A stretch of DNA of 64,000 bases from Pseudoalteromonas shioyasakiensis. Its GTDB lineage: Bacteria > Pseudomonadota > Gammaproteobacteria > Enterobacterales > Alteromonadaceae. This document shows, in pieces, positions 19,470 through 27,861 of this stretch. Position 1 is the stretch's first letter. Every line of letters starts with the position of its first letter. Location of the stretch: positions 496,001 to 560,000 of the forward strand of contig NZ_JANIGL010000003.1 in the NCBI RefSeq assembly GCF_024518675.1. The letters run 5' to 3'. The translations under genes were made by a program, and so were the position numbers. The notes beneath the pieces are model-generated. The model had not been told where the DNA came from. It saw only the letters and a list, made by a program, of their open reading frames with translations, and searched no databases.

Positions 19470-22115
19470 CTAACCGGTATTACGCATACCTGCTGCAATA
19501 CCTGTCATGGTGATCATTAATGCATTATCAATGTCACCCGAGGCACCTTCTTGCGCTTCACGAGAACGTTTTAGCAGTTCTACTTGTAGTACATTTAACG
19601 GATCGGTATACGGGTTACGTAAGCCAATTGACTCTTTGATCCAAGGCTGATCAGCCAACAAGCTTTGCTGCGGGCTCAGTGACTGCACTAATGCAATTGC
19701 TTGTTTAAGCTCTTTACGTAGTTCTTCACCTAGTGGCTTATATTGCGGTTCAACAAGCGCATCATCATAGTGAGCACTTAACCAGCAATCGGCCTTACTA
19801 AATACCATTTCGAGCATTTCTAAACGAGCTCTAAAGAACGGCCACTGCTGGCTCATTTCGTTTAAAGTCTCAACGCCGTATTGTTCAACTGCGGCTTGTA
19901 AGCCTGTTAACGCCCCCAACCATGCAGGTAACATTAAACGGTTTTGGCTCCAGGCAAAAATCCATGGAATAGCACGCAAACTTTCAACGCCACCATGTGG
20001 ATTACGCTTTGCAGGGCGCGAGCCCAATGGCAATTTACCCAGCTCTTGCTCTGGCGTTGCCATTCTGAAGTACGGCACAAAGTTTTCATCAAAACGCACC
20101 ACATTACGATAATGCTCGCATGATTTCTCACTGATCAAGGCCATCACATCACGCCATTGCTCTTTAGGCTCTGGTGGTGGTAATAAGTTACTTTCAAGCA
20201 CGGCTCCGGCGTAAATATTTAAGCTTTCTAAGGCAACATTTGGTAAGCCAAATTTAAAGCGGATCATTTCACCCTGCTCGGTTACCCGTAAGCCACCTTT
20301 TAATGAACCCGGTGGTTGCGAACGCAACGCTTGTGCGGCAGGCGCGCCACCACGGCCAACTGTACCACCGCGTCCATGGAATAAAACAAGTTCAATGCCA
20401 CGCTCTTGGGCAAGGTGTACCAGCTTATCCATTGCCTCATACTGCGCCCAACCAGCGGCCATCATGCCAGCATCTTTGGCAGAGTCAGAATACCCAATCA
20501 TCACATTTTGTACACCCTCAGCTTGCCCACGATACCAAGTATTATCAAGTAGTTGGGTAATAACACTGTGACCTGCGTTTAAATCATCAAGGGTTTCAAA
20601 TAATGGCGCGACAGGAAGCTTAAAGCTACAACCACTTTCTTTTAACAATAACTGCACTGCTAACACATCAGAGGCTGTGCGTGCCATTGAAATAATGTAT
20701 AAACCGAAAGTCGATTCATCTTGCTTTGCGATTACATCAAAGGTGTCGAGTACTTCTTGCACATCATTACTTGGTTGCCAATGTTTAGGTATCAATGGCC
20801 GGCGAGAATTCAGCTCTGCCAGTAAAAATGCTTGTTTGTCTTCTTCTTGCCATTGATTGTAATCCCCTAACCCTAAATAACGGGTTAACTCAGAAAATAC
20901 ATCCGCGTGGCGTGATGAATCTTGGCGCACATCAAGCTTAGCTAAACGAATACCAAAGCTATTGATACGACGCAGAACATCCAGTAATAAGCCATTTGCT
21001 ACCACACTCATATTGGCTTTCAATAATGAACGATAACATGCCTCAAGTGGCTGTTTTAATTGGCTGATATCGGTAACAATATCTTGCGCTTCGGTGCGCT
21101 TATTCATTATTTTAGCGCCTAAGTGAGCAACCGTTTCACTCACTTGTGCTTTTAATACTTTTAACACTGCGCGGTAAGGTTCAAAATCTTGCCCAGCCAA
21201 TTCAACGAGCTCGTCGCTAGCTTGTGACATTGACAGCTCAGTACTTAAGGTATCGATATCACGGCTATACAAATCAAGTGCCATCCAACGGCCATGATCC
21301 AGCACTTGTTGTGTGACCTGTGAAGTCACAAATGGGTTACCATCACGATCCCCCCCCATCCACGATGTAAACTCAATAGGGCTATAATCATTTGGTAGCT
21401 CAAGATCTAACTGCTCTTTTACTTCTTTACTAAAGTCTCTTAAAAAGCGCGGCACAGCATGCCAAAGGCTGTTTTCAATAACCGCAAAACCCCATTTAGC
21501 TTCATCAATTGGGGTTGGCCGAGAGCGGCGAATATCATCCGTATGCCAAGCTTGACTTATTAATTGAGCAATACGATTAAGAATATTTTCACGCTCATAT
21601 TCCAAGTTATCAGTACGCTCAAGCGCGGCTAGACAGTCACTTAATTCAACATGTTTATTAATAATCGTACGACGTGTTACTTCTGTCGGGTGTGCGGTTA
21701 AAACTAAATTGATATGTAATTTAGACAAGCTATCAGCAATTTCGTTAGGATCTAATTTGCCCTGTTTTGCTTGGCTAGATAATGCTTTTAACGTTTGTGT
21801 GAGAGGGCTTAATTGACAAAAGCCAACATCGTTAAAACGAGAAATAGTATGAAATTGTTCTGCTACATTGGCTAAATTTAAAAAATGGTTAAAAGCGCGA
21901 GCCACTGGCAATAATTCTTCGTCAGTTAATGCGTGCAGAACATCAATTAGGGCATGGCGGTCTTGCTCGTTACCTGTGCGTGATGATTTTGCTAAAGCGC
22001 GAATTTCTTCAACTTTATCTAAAATCGCTTGTCCTTGGGTATCTTTTATTGTTTGGCCTAATAACTGGCCTAATAAATTGACGTTCCCACGCAAGGCGGC
22101 ATATTGTTCACTCAT
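19470..22115 (-). CDS. ppc: Phosphoenolpyruvate carboxylase
   Basis: 881 aa from ATG 22115 ([20 protein letters not shown]), the normal start and length for gammaproteobacterial Ppc; the frame continues upstream but without family similarity. It fixes bicarbonate onto PEP to give oxaloacetate. The active-site regions are intact: [13 protein letters not shown] (catalytic His), [19 protein letters not shown] and [14 protein letters not shown], and the C-terminus ends MRNTG as expected. It ends 6 bp from the stop of the convergent histidine kinase gene. No regulatory site is evident. Confidence 0.97.
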   Translation of the reverse strand: MSEQYAALRGNVNLLGQLLGQTIKDTQGQAILDKVEEIRALAKSSRTGNEQDRHALIDVLHALTDEELLPVARAFNHFLNLANVAEQFHTISRFNDVGFCQLSPLTQTLKALSSQAKQGKLDPNEIADSLSKLHINLVLTAHPTEVTRRTIINKHVELSDCLAALERTDNLEYERENILNRIAQLISQAWHTDDIRRSRPTPIDEAKWGFAVIENSLWHAVPRFLRDFSKEVKEQLDLELPNDYSPIEFTSWMGGDRDGNPFVTSQVTQQVLDHGRWMALDLYSRDIDTLSTELSMSQASDELVELAGQDFEPYRAVLKVLKAQVSETVAHLGAKIMNKRTEAQDIVTDISQLKQPLEACYRSLLKANMSVVANGLLLDVLRRINSFGIRLAKLDVRQDSSRHADVFSELTRYLGLGDYNQWQEEDKQAFLLAELNSRRPLIPKHWQPSNDVQEVLDTFDVIAKQDESTFGLYIISMARTASDVLAVQLLLKESGCSFKLPVAPLFETLDDLNAGHSVITQLLDNTWYRGQAEGVQNVMIGYSDSAKDAGMMAAGWAQYEAMDKLVHLAQERGIELVLFHGRGGTVGRGGAPAAQALRSQPPGSLKGGLRVTEQGEMIRFKFGLPNVALESLNIYAGAVLESNLLPPPEPKEQWRDVMALISEKSCEHYRNVVRFDENFVPYFRMATPEQELGKLPLGSRPAKRNPHGGVESLRAIPWIFAWSQNRLMLPAWLGALTGLQAAVEQYGVETLNEMSQQWPFFRARLEMLEMVFSKADCWLSAHYDDALVEPQYKPLGEELRKELKQAIALVQSLSPQQSLLADQPWIKESIGLRNPYTDPLNVLQVELLKRSREAQEGASGDIDNALMITMTGIAAGMRNTG

Positions 22116-22334
22116 TCCAAATACTCCATTGTTGATGTTTATACCCAAAGGGTATGAGTAATAAGCGGTGCATGACTTTAAAGCGTGGAGTGAGAGTAGA
22201 AACAAAAGCCAACACGCGCTTACCTTTATTGTTCTGAACCTCTATTAATATCATTCATAAACCCAATTTAACAGATCCAAAGCATATTCTATTTCGTAAC
22301 AAGTAATAATGTACCTAATAAGCAATGACTCGTT

Positions 22335-22700
22335 ATGATTATATTTTATGATGGCAACTGCCCTCTTTGCGCAAAAGAAATGCGTTCATTAAAGCGCGCT
22401 GATGCACATAACAAAATTAAACTTGAAGACATTAACAGAGACGACTTTGAAAGCCGTTACAGCTACATTAAACGTGAAGACGCCATGGCTTTTTTGCACG
22501 GCCAACGAGATAGCGGTGAAATGCTTTACGGCCTAGATGTTACCTTTGCAGCTTGGCAAACCGTTGGCCGTCACTCATGGTTAAAACTGCTGCAATTACC
22601 TATCATTCGTTTTTGTGCAGATATAGGTTATTGGCTCTTTGCCAAGTATCGTAAACAAGTCACGACCTTGTTTTGCACCAGCCGATGCGGGATAAAGTAA
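22335..22700 (+). CDS. DUF393 (DCC family) thiol-disulfide oxidoreductase-like protein
   Basis: 121 aa beginning MIIFYDGNCPLCAKEMRSL. The YDGNCPLC motif near the N-terminus is the hallmark of the DCC/DUF393 family, named for the Asp-Cys-Cys residues, which adopts a thioredoxin-like fold. Precise function is unknown. It is the first gene of a run of three same-strand genes; the stop overlaps the next start (TAATG at 22698). Confidence 0.85.
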   Translation: MIIFYDGNCPLCAKEMRSLKRADAHNKIKLEDINRDDFESRYSYIKREDAMAFLHGQRDSGEMLYGLDVTFAAWQTVGRHSWLKLLQLPIIRFCADIGYWLFAKYRKQVTTLFCTSRCGIK

Positions 22701-23434
22701 TGGCAAAGGTGTACGTTCTTTTTGGTGCAAACAGTGCCATTGCAAGTGCTTACTTAGATACGATTGCAGATCATGACTCCCGCGCGAGCGTTATTTGCGT
22801 TAGTAGGCATGCTATTAACCTAAGTGACAACCGTCTCGACATTCAATCATTCAAATGCGACTACTCAAAAGCAAACCTGAATGAATTAACAAACCACCTT
22901 AAAAAGCACAACGTAAAGCCTCATCAGGTCGTTATATTCAATGGGCAATTACACCATGAAGAGGCCATGCCTGAGAAAAAGCTTGAAGATATTGATGAGC
23001 AATACTTTAACACCTTATTAAACACAAATGCATTAACGCCTATTCTATGTTTGCAGGCGATTGCCCCATTATTAGATCACAAAACGCCCTGCACCATAAC
23101 CTGCCTAAGCGCGCGTGTTGGCAGTATAAGTGATAATAGGCTAGGAGGCTGGTACAGCTATAGAGCGTCAAAATCCGCGCTTAATATGCTATTTCAAAGC
23201 GCAGCCATTGAGCTTAGTCGTCGGGCTAAGCAAACACGTTTAGTGTTGTTTCATCCAGGAACCACGGATACTGCTTTATCAAAGCCATTTCAAAAAAATG
23301 TTCCGCACGGCAAATTATTTAGCCCACAGTATGTAGCACGCTCACTCTACTCAATTTTACAACGGCCAAATGAATTAACAGAAATAGGAAATTGCGCCTA
23401 CATTGACTATCAAGGGAGCAAAATCCCTTGGTAA
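22700..23434 (+). CDS. Short-chain dehydrogenase/reductase (SDR) family protein
   Basis: 244 aa from ATG 22700, which overlaps the DUF393 stop by one base. A frame start 27 bp earlier lies inside that gene. Rossmann glycine pattern is a variant (VLFGANSAIASAYL, not the standard GxxxGxG). Catalytic residues appear as Ser in CLSARVGS, Tyr-xxx-Lys in WYSYRASKSALNM. The family reduces carbonyls with NAD(P)H; substrate unknown. In many marine gammaproteobacteria a similar SDR is linked to DUF393 and pigment or redox genes near photolyase, but none of those is in this window. Confidence 0.82.
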   Translation: MAKVYVLFGANSAIASAYLDTIADHDSRASVICVSRHAINLSDNRLDIQSFKCDYSKANLNELTNHLKKHNVKPHQVVIFNGQLHHEEAMPEKKLEDIDEQYFNTLLNTNALTPILCLQAIAPLLDHKTPCTITCLSARVGSISDNRLGGWYSYRASKSALNMLFQSAAIELSRRAKQTRLVLFHPGTTDTALSKPFQKNVPHGKLFSPQYVARSLYSILQRPNELTEIGNCAYIDYQGSKIPW

Positions 23435-23480
23435 TACATTTACCCACTTACTCAATTTAACGCTCTTAAAAGGAGTCACA

Positions 23481-24089
23481 ATGCAGTTTGATTCAAAAGC
23501 ACTCGAGCAGCTTGATTCACGTTATCGCGCTCATTTAATTAATTCATTGTCTGGGTTCAAAAGTGCCAATTTAATTGGTACACAAAATAAAAATGGGCAA
23601 ACAAACTTGACCATTGTTAGCTCGGTATTTCACTTAGGTGCACACCCTCCTCTCGTCGGCATGATCATTCGACCCCACAGCGTACCACGACATACCTTTG
23701 AAAATATTAAAGAAACCGGCTGTTATACAATTAATCAGGTCAATCGTGATATTTACAGCCAAGCTCACCAAACTTCGGCTCGCTATGATAGGGATGAGTC
23801 AGAGTTCGATGCAACCGGTTTAAGCACTGAATATTTAAATGGCTTTAACGCTCCGTTTGTTTTACAGAGTCGTTTAAAATACGCCGTAAGGCTTGTCGAG
23901 CATCAACACCTTAAAATAAACGGCACCGAGCTTGTGATAGGCGAAATAATTGATTTACACATAGACGGAAGTGTTATTAGCGACGATGGTTATATCAACA
24001 TTGAGTCTCTTGATACGGTTGCGGTAAGTGGTTTAGATAGTTACCACACAACACACGCGATTACACGTTTACCTTATGCCAAAAAATAG
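23481..24089 (+). CDS. Flavin reductase-like domain protein (FMN-binding)
   Basis: 202 aa from ATG 23481, which has AGGAG five bases upstream; a longer frame to 23403 has no support. The FMN-binding split-barrel of flavin reductase-like proteins is recognisable in NLTIVSSVFHLGAHPPLVGMIIRP and KETGCYTINQVNRDIYSQAHQTS. Such proteins reduce or use FMN with NAD(P)H. It is third in the DUF393-SDR run and separated by 46 bp. An oxidoreductase module is suggested by the context. Confidence 0.82.
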   Translation: MQFDSKALEQLDSRYRAHLINSLSGFKSANLIGTQNKNGQTNLTIVSSVFHLGAHPPLVGMIIRPHSVPRHTFENIKETGCYTINQVNRDIYSQAHQTSARYDRDESEFDATGLSTEYLNGFNAPFVLQSRLKYAVRLVEHQHLKINGTELVIGEIIDLHIDGSVISDDGYINIESLDTVAVSGLDSYHTTHAITRLPYAKK

Positions 24090-24090
24090 C

Positions 24091-24132
24091 GAGTTTGATT
24101 GTGTAAATAACCCTAAGCTATCAAACTCTTTT
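24091..24132 (+). terminator. Probable terminator after the flavin reductase gene
   Basis: GAGTTTGAT (24091-24099) and its complement ATCAAACTC (24120-24128) form a 9-bp stem with a long (20-nt) loop, followed by TTTT. It begins one base past the stop codon. Confidence 0.45.
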
Positions 24133-24142
24133 CATAATCGCT

Positions 24143-24541
24143 TTAGCTAAAACTGAAGCTGCCTATTAATAAACTCAGCCCAGCTAATAACCAAATTAAA
24201 GTAAAGCTTTGCCAAAGTTGGGCATTATTATAAATAATGTTCGGGTTATCGCTGTCAACCAATACCGTACACACGATTCCTTGCTTAAAGCGCGCTAATA
24301 ACTTTTCATCATGCCCTATTAGCGCACTGTGTAAATGCCCATTAAAACGAAAACTCACCAACATTGTTTGCAGCTGTACCAACTCTAGCGTAGCAATGCG
24401 ATTGCTTACCACAGCAGTGATATTTTCAACTTCGCATACTCGCCAATGATGTTTACTAATTTTACATTTCAGCCAACGAGCTAAAGGTAGTAAACCAACC
24501 GCCATAAAGCAGATGCCTAACGTTAAAAATACACCACTCAT
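24143..24541 (-). CDS. Small membrane protein, DUF3592-like
   Basis: 132 aa with a membrane segment at each end (about residues 3-22 and 108-130) and a central soluble part. That part contains a Tyr/Phe-based core (MLVSFRFNGHLHSA, then GIVCTVLVDSDNPNIIYN), similar in layout to DUF3592 proteins. Function unknown. It is the last gene of the trans-3-hydroxyproline operon, 6 bp after the reductase, yet has no evident role in that pathway, so it may be a hitchhiker. Confidence 0.6.
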   Translation of the reverse strand: MSGVFLTLGICFMAVGLLPLARWLKCKISKHHWRVCEVENITAVVSNRIATLELVQLQTMLVSFRFNGHLHSALIGHDEKLLARFKQGIVCTVLVDSDNPNIIYNNAQLWQSFTLIWLLAGLSLLIGSFSFS

Positions 24542-24547
24542 ACCGTT

Positions 24548-25492
24548 TTAGCCTTGTACTGATTGATAAACAAGATTCGCTGCAATTAAATCACTAAGTG
24601 CTGTACCTACTGATTTAAAAACAGTTATATCTGTTTCATTAAAACGCGCATAGGTATTTTGTTGCGCTAATTGCGCAAGCTCTGCGCACACATCTTGCTC
24701 ACTAAAAACACCTTCTTTAATCGGAATAAGTAGCTCACCCGCTTCACTTAACACATTTTCTCGGCTATCTACGTACACGCGACTGCGAATCATAGTTTTG
24801 CTATCACACTCTCTTGCTTCACGGTGGTGATTACCGATTAAATCAACATGGGTGCCCGAATTTAGCCAGTCACCATTAAATAATGGTTCTGCAGATCCAG
24901 TAGCACAACTGATCACATCAGCACTATAAATTGTTGCTTCGTTGTTTTGCCCTATGACAAACTCAACATCAGTAAATGTCGCTTTTAAACGAGCTTGTAA
25001 TGAAAGTAGTTTTTCATGATTGCGTGCAATTAAGGTAACACGTGTAAAGTTACGCACGCTAAGGTGTGCCCTCACCATATATTCAGCTAAGTTACCACTG
25101 CCAAAGAATACTAAGTGTTTGCTATTCTCACGGGATAAATAATAGCTGGCCAATGCAGACACTGCCGCCGTGCGCCATAAAGTAATACGCGTACCATCAA
25201 CTAAAGCTAACGGCTCGCCATGCTCGCGTGAAAACAACATTATTTTAGAATATAAAGACTCATAACCAGCTTCGCTATTTTTAGGAAAATACGTAAAGGC
25301 CTTTACCCCAATCACCTGTTCATTCCACGCGGGCAAAACTGCAAACGCATCATGGCTTGAGTTACTTTCATCAAGCTCATAAACATTACGTTTTGGCATG
25401 CCAAAATCTTGGCCAAAGCCTTCGCGCATTGCCAAAAGCAAAGTGTTAAAATCAAGTGCGTTATCAATCTGATTTTTATCTATAACTTGCAT
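24548..25492 (-). CDS. lhpI: Ornithine cyclodeaminase-family reductase, likely pyrroline-2-carboxylate reductase
   Basis: 314 aa from ATG 25492 with GGAG seven bases upstream; the frame also opens at 25510 inside the preceding gene. The ornithine cyclodeaminase/mu-crystallin fold is clear: IGVKAFTYFPKN, DGTRITLWRTAAVSALASYYLSRE, then the Rossmann motif FFGSGNLAEYMVRAH. In hydroxyproline gene clusters, members of this family reduce delta1-pyrroline-2-carboxylate to L-proline with NAD(P)H. That role fits here because the operon begins with a trans-3-hydroxyproline dehydratase, whose product is that imine. True ornithine cyclodeaminase activity is less likely in this context. Confidence 0.82.
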   Translation of the reverse strand: MQVIDKNQIDNALDFNTLLLAMREGFGQDFGMPKRNVYELDESNSSHDAFAVLPAWNEQVIGVKAFTYFPKNSEAGYESLYSKIMLFSREHGEPLALVDGTRITLWRTAAVSALASYYLSRENSKHLVFFGSGNLAEYMVRAHLSVRNFTRVTLIARNHEKLLSLQARLKATFTDVEFVIGQNNEATIYSADVISCATGSAEPLFNGDWLNSGTHVDLIGNHHREARECDSKTMIRSRVYVDSRENVLSEAGELLIPIKEGVFSEQDVCAELAQLAQQNTYARFNETDITVFKSVGTALSDLIAANLVYQSVQG

Positions 25493-25493
25493 G

Positions 25494-26579
25494 TTAAAGC
25501 TCCAGCTCAAATGGCTTCGGGGAGTGAGTTAAAACCTCAAAGCCTGCGGATGTTATTAAAATGTCGTCCTCCAACCGAACACCACCAAAATCTGGAATAT
25601 AAATACCCGGCTCAATTGTAATAACATTCCCGGCTGCAAGAGTATGTTCAACATGACTATTTATAAATGGCTGTTCGTGCAAAAAAAGCCCTAAGCCATG
25701 GCCGAGCCCTTGTCCGGCAAATTTGCCATAGCCTGAGCGTTCTAAAATTTGTTGAGAAATATTTTGCAGCTCAATGCATTGCACACCCGGTTGAATTAAC
25801 TCAATAGCCGCATGTTGCGCTTGAGCAACGGCGTTATAAATATGTGATTGTTTTTCTGTTGCTTTACCTAGTACATAACTCCGTGTCATATCCGAGCGAT
25901 AACCATTAACTACGGCACCAAAGTCCAAAGTAATGAAGTCACCTTCTTTTAGACTTTTGTCGCTAGGACTGCCATGTGGAAGCGATGTTCGCTCAGCAAA
26001 CATTAAAATAGTGGCAAAGGACATACCTTCAGAGCCTAGTTTTTGCATTCTAAATTCAAGCTCTAATGCCAAGTCTCGCTCGGTGACGCCTTCTTCAAAA
26101 TAAGGTAGGGTTTGCGCTAAAGCTTTATCAGCAATCGCTGCTGCTGACTTTATTTGTGTTACTTCCCAATCATTTTTGACTATACGTAAACGCTCGACTA
26201 GCCCTTGAATTGGTATCAGTGTATGTGCCCCAAGATCAGCAGCAACTTGTTGCCATAGCGCCACATTGATAAATGCAGCATCATAGCCAAGATGGCTGTT
26301 ACGAGGTAAGAAACGATTAATACAGTGCCCTAACGATTCGTTATCTCGATCGCGACTGATCACTTCAAAGCCAGAGCATTCATTTTGCGCGCGCTCAAAA
26401 TAACGATAATCTGTTATTAATGTATTGTGCTCTAGAGTAATTAACGCATAAGCTGCATTACCACTAAACCCAATTAAGTAACGAATATTTTCATGCCCGA
26501 GTATTAATAGTGCAGTTAAATTTTGCTGTGCCATTCGATGTTTTATTAATTGTTGGCGTTGAAAAAAATGATCGTTCAT
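25494..26579 (-). CDS. M24 family metallopeptidase (Xaa-Pro peptidase type)
   Basis: 361 aa. The creatinase N-terminal domain is followed by the pita-bread catalytic domain with all five metal ligands visible: LDFGAVVNGYRSDMTRS (two Asp), GLGHGLGLFLHE (His), ITIEPGI (Glu) and VRLEDD (Glu). Cleaves peptides at proline, or by context hydroxyproline. Its ATG overlaps the TGA of the dehydratase gene (ATGA at 26576-26579), and it ends 1 bp before the reductase start, so the three are coupled. In this operon it would release hydroxyproline or proline from short collagen-type peptides. Confidence 0.9.
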   Translation of the reverse strand: MNDHFFQRQQLIKHRMAQQNLTALLILGHENIRYLIGFSGNAAYALITLEHNTLITDYRYFERAQNECSGFEVISRDRDNESLGHCINRFLPRNSHLGYDAAFINVALWQQVAADLGAHTLIPIQGLVERLRIVKNDWEVTQIKSAAAIADKALAQTLPYFEEGVTERDLALELEFRMQKLGSEGMSFATILMFAERTSLPHGSPSDKSLKEGDFITLDFGAVVNGYRSDMTRSYVLGKATEKQSHIYNAVAQAQHAAIELIQPGVQCIELQNISQQILERSGYGKFAGQGLGHGLGLFLHEQPFINSHVEHTLAAGNVITIEPGIYIPDFGGVRLEDDILITSAGFEVLTHSPKPFELEL

Positions 26580-27625
26580 CGAAATATAAATCCTTCTTTT
26601 AGCGGATCATAAGGATCAATTAAAAATGTATGCTGACCTGTCACATAAGCACTGCCACTAACGCGAGGAATAACTGCTTGAGTAGCTAGGATTCGAGTGT
26701 GCTCCTTTAACTCAACTGTAAACGCACAACCTAATATGCTCTCAATTTTAATACGTTGATGTAGCGATAATCGTCCTTTCGCATGCTCTAGTGCAACCCG
26801 TGCACTCACACCCGTACCCGTTGGGCTGCGATCGAGTTCACCATGAGCAAAAATACATACATGGCGACTAAAAACATCACTGTTAGTTATTTGACTATTA
26901 GAGTAAAAAATAACCCCGTAAAGAAAGCTTAAATCATCACTTTCAGGGTGAACCGGCGGGTAGGAATCATTAATTTGCTGTTTTATTGCTTTGCCTAAAG
27001 ATATTATTTGCTCATGGTTTTCAGGCGATAAGTTCAAGTCGAGTGCATCAGCATCAACAAACGCGTAAAAAGCACCACCAAACGCGATATCGTAATTAAT
27101 TGTGCCAAACATAGGCAAGTCAACATGTTGATTTAATTTATCAACAAAGCTCGCTACATTATCGAAAAACACTTGCTGGATTTTATTTCTTTTGAGCTCT
27201 ACATACGCTTTAATCAGCCCTGCTGGGGTATCGATCCGTAATTCATTAATTCCGTCAGTAAAATGAGCGATCCCACTGTCTTTAGCTGCCGTTGCTAGTG
27301 CAATAATGGCATGCCCGCACATGGTGCTATAACCTTCGTTATGTAAGAAAAGTACCCCAAAATGGCTGGTTTCACGCTCAGGAGGGGTTATTAACGCACC
27401 ATACATATCTGCGTGGCCACGGGGCTCAAACATCAGAGCTTTACGAAGCTCATCAAAACGAGCTAAACAATCAGCACGTTTTTCAAGCATGGTTTTCCCT
27501 TGCAAGTCGCTAAAGCCATCAATAATTATGCGAAGGGGTTCACCTCCCGTATGCATATCAAGTGTTTTTATTGCTAACCAGCCACTATTTGGTTGTTGCC
27601 AGTGAGAGAACAAAGTATGGATCAT
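26576..27625 (-). CDS. lhpH: Trans-3-hydroxy-L-proline dehydratase (proline racemase family)
   Basis: 349 aa; AAGGA lies six bases before the ATG. It belongs to the proline racemase fold (TLDMHTGGEPLRI, LMFEPRGHADMYG). The first catalytic position is Cys103 (STMCGH) but the second is Thr269 (DRSPTGTG). A Cys/Thr pair is the known mark of trans-3-hydroxyproline dehydratases, whereas racemases and 4-hydroxyproline epimerases have Cys/Cys. The product, delta1-pyrroline-2-carboxylate, is the substrate of the reductase two genes on. A TTGTATACAG operator lies 18 bp upstream of the start. It is the first gene of a four-gene operon. Confidence 0.88.
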   Translation of the reverse strand: MIHTLFSHWQQPNSGWLAIKTLDMHTGGEPLRIIIDGFSDLQGKTMLEKRADCLARFDELRKALMFEPRGHADMYGALITPPERETSHFGVLFLHNEGYSTMCGHAIIALATAAKDSGIAHFTDGINELRIDTPAGLIKAYVELKRNKIQQVFFDNVASFVDKLNQHVDLPMFGTINYDIAFGGAFYAFVDADALDLNLSPENHEQIISLGKAIKQQINDSYPPVHPESDDLSFLYGVIFYSNSQITNSDVFSRHVCIFAHGELDRSPTGTGVSARVALEHAKGRLSLHQRIKIESILGCAFTVELKEHTRILATQAVIPRVSGSAYVTGQHTFLIDPYDPLKEGFIFR

Positions 27626-27642
27626 CAGTAATCCTTATTATT

Positions 27643-27656
27643 TTGTATACAGTATA
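27643..27656 (-). promoter_or_regulatory. GntR operator and -10 element of the trans-3-hydroxyproline operon
   Basis: TTGTATACAG (27643-27652) matches 9 of 10 positions of the TTGTATACAA palindrome found at four other promoters of this island. On the minus strand it overlaps a predicted -10 TATACT (27651-27656), with a possible -35 TTGCAC 15 bp upstream. Binding there would block the promoter. Confidence 0.7.
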
Positions 27657-27724
27657 TCTTTAAAAAATAAAGTGCAATTGTTTCAATTTAATTCAGTTGA
27701 AACCTAGTTTAACAAGTAATAAAA

Positions 27725-27750
27725 ATGCCGAGCAGTTTCCTGCTCAGCAT
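27725..27750 (-). terminator. Intrinsic terminator of the TonB-dependent receptor gene
   Basis: On the minus strand the stem ATGCTGAGCAG/CTGCTCGGCAT (one mismatch pair) with loop GAAA is followed by TTTTTATT. It lies about 110 bp past the receptor stop and ends transcription before the next operon's promoter. Confidence 0.8.
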
Positions 27751-27861
27751 CATAGCTGTATTGCTCAATAAGAGAATGTGCTTAAACATTTTGCCTATTT
27801 AGCTTTCGCTTGTTAGATACTAAGTACTAAAACGGCAACAAACAGCTACTCACCAGGGAAA

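Noticed and set aside
26576-27625. Proline racemase annotation for the 349-aa protein
   Set aside because: The second catalytic Cys is Thr269, which rules out two-base racemisation and indicates the dehydratase subgroup.
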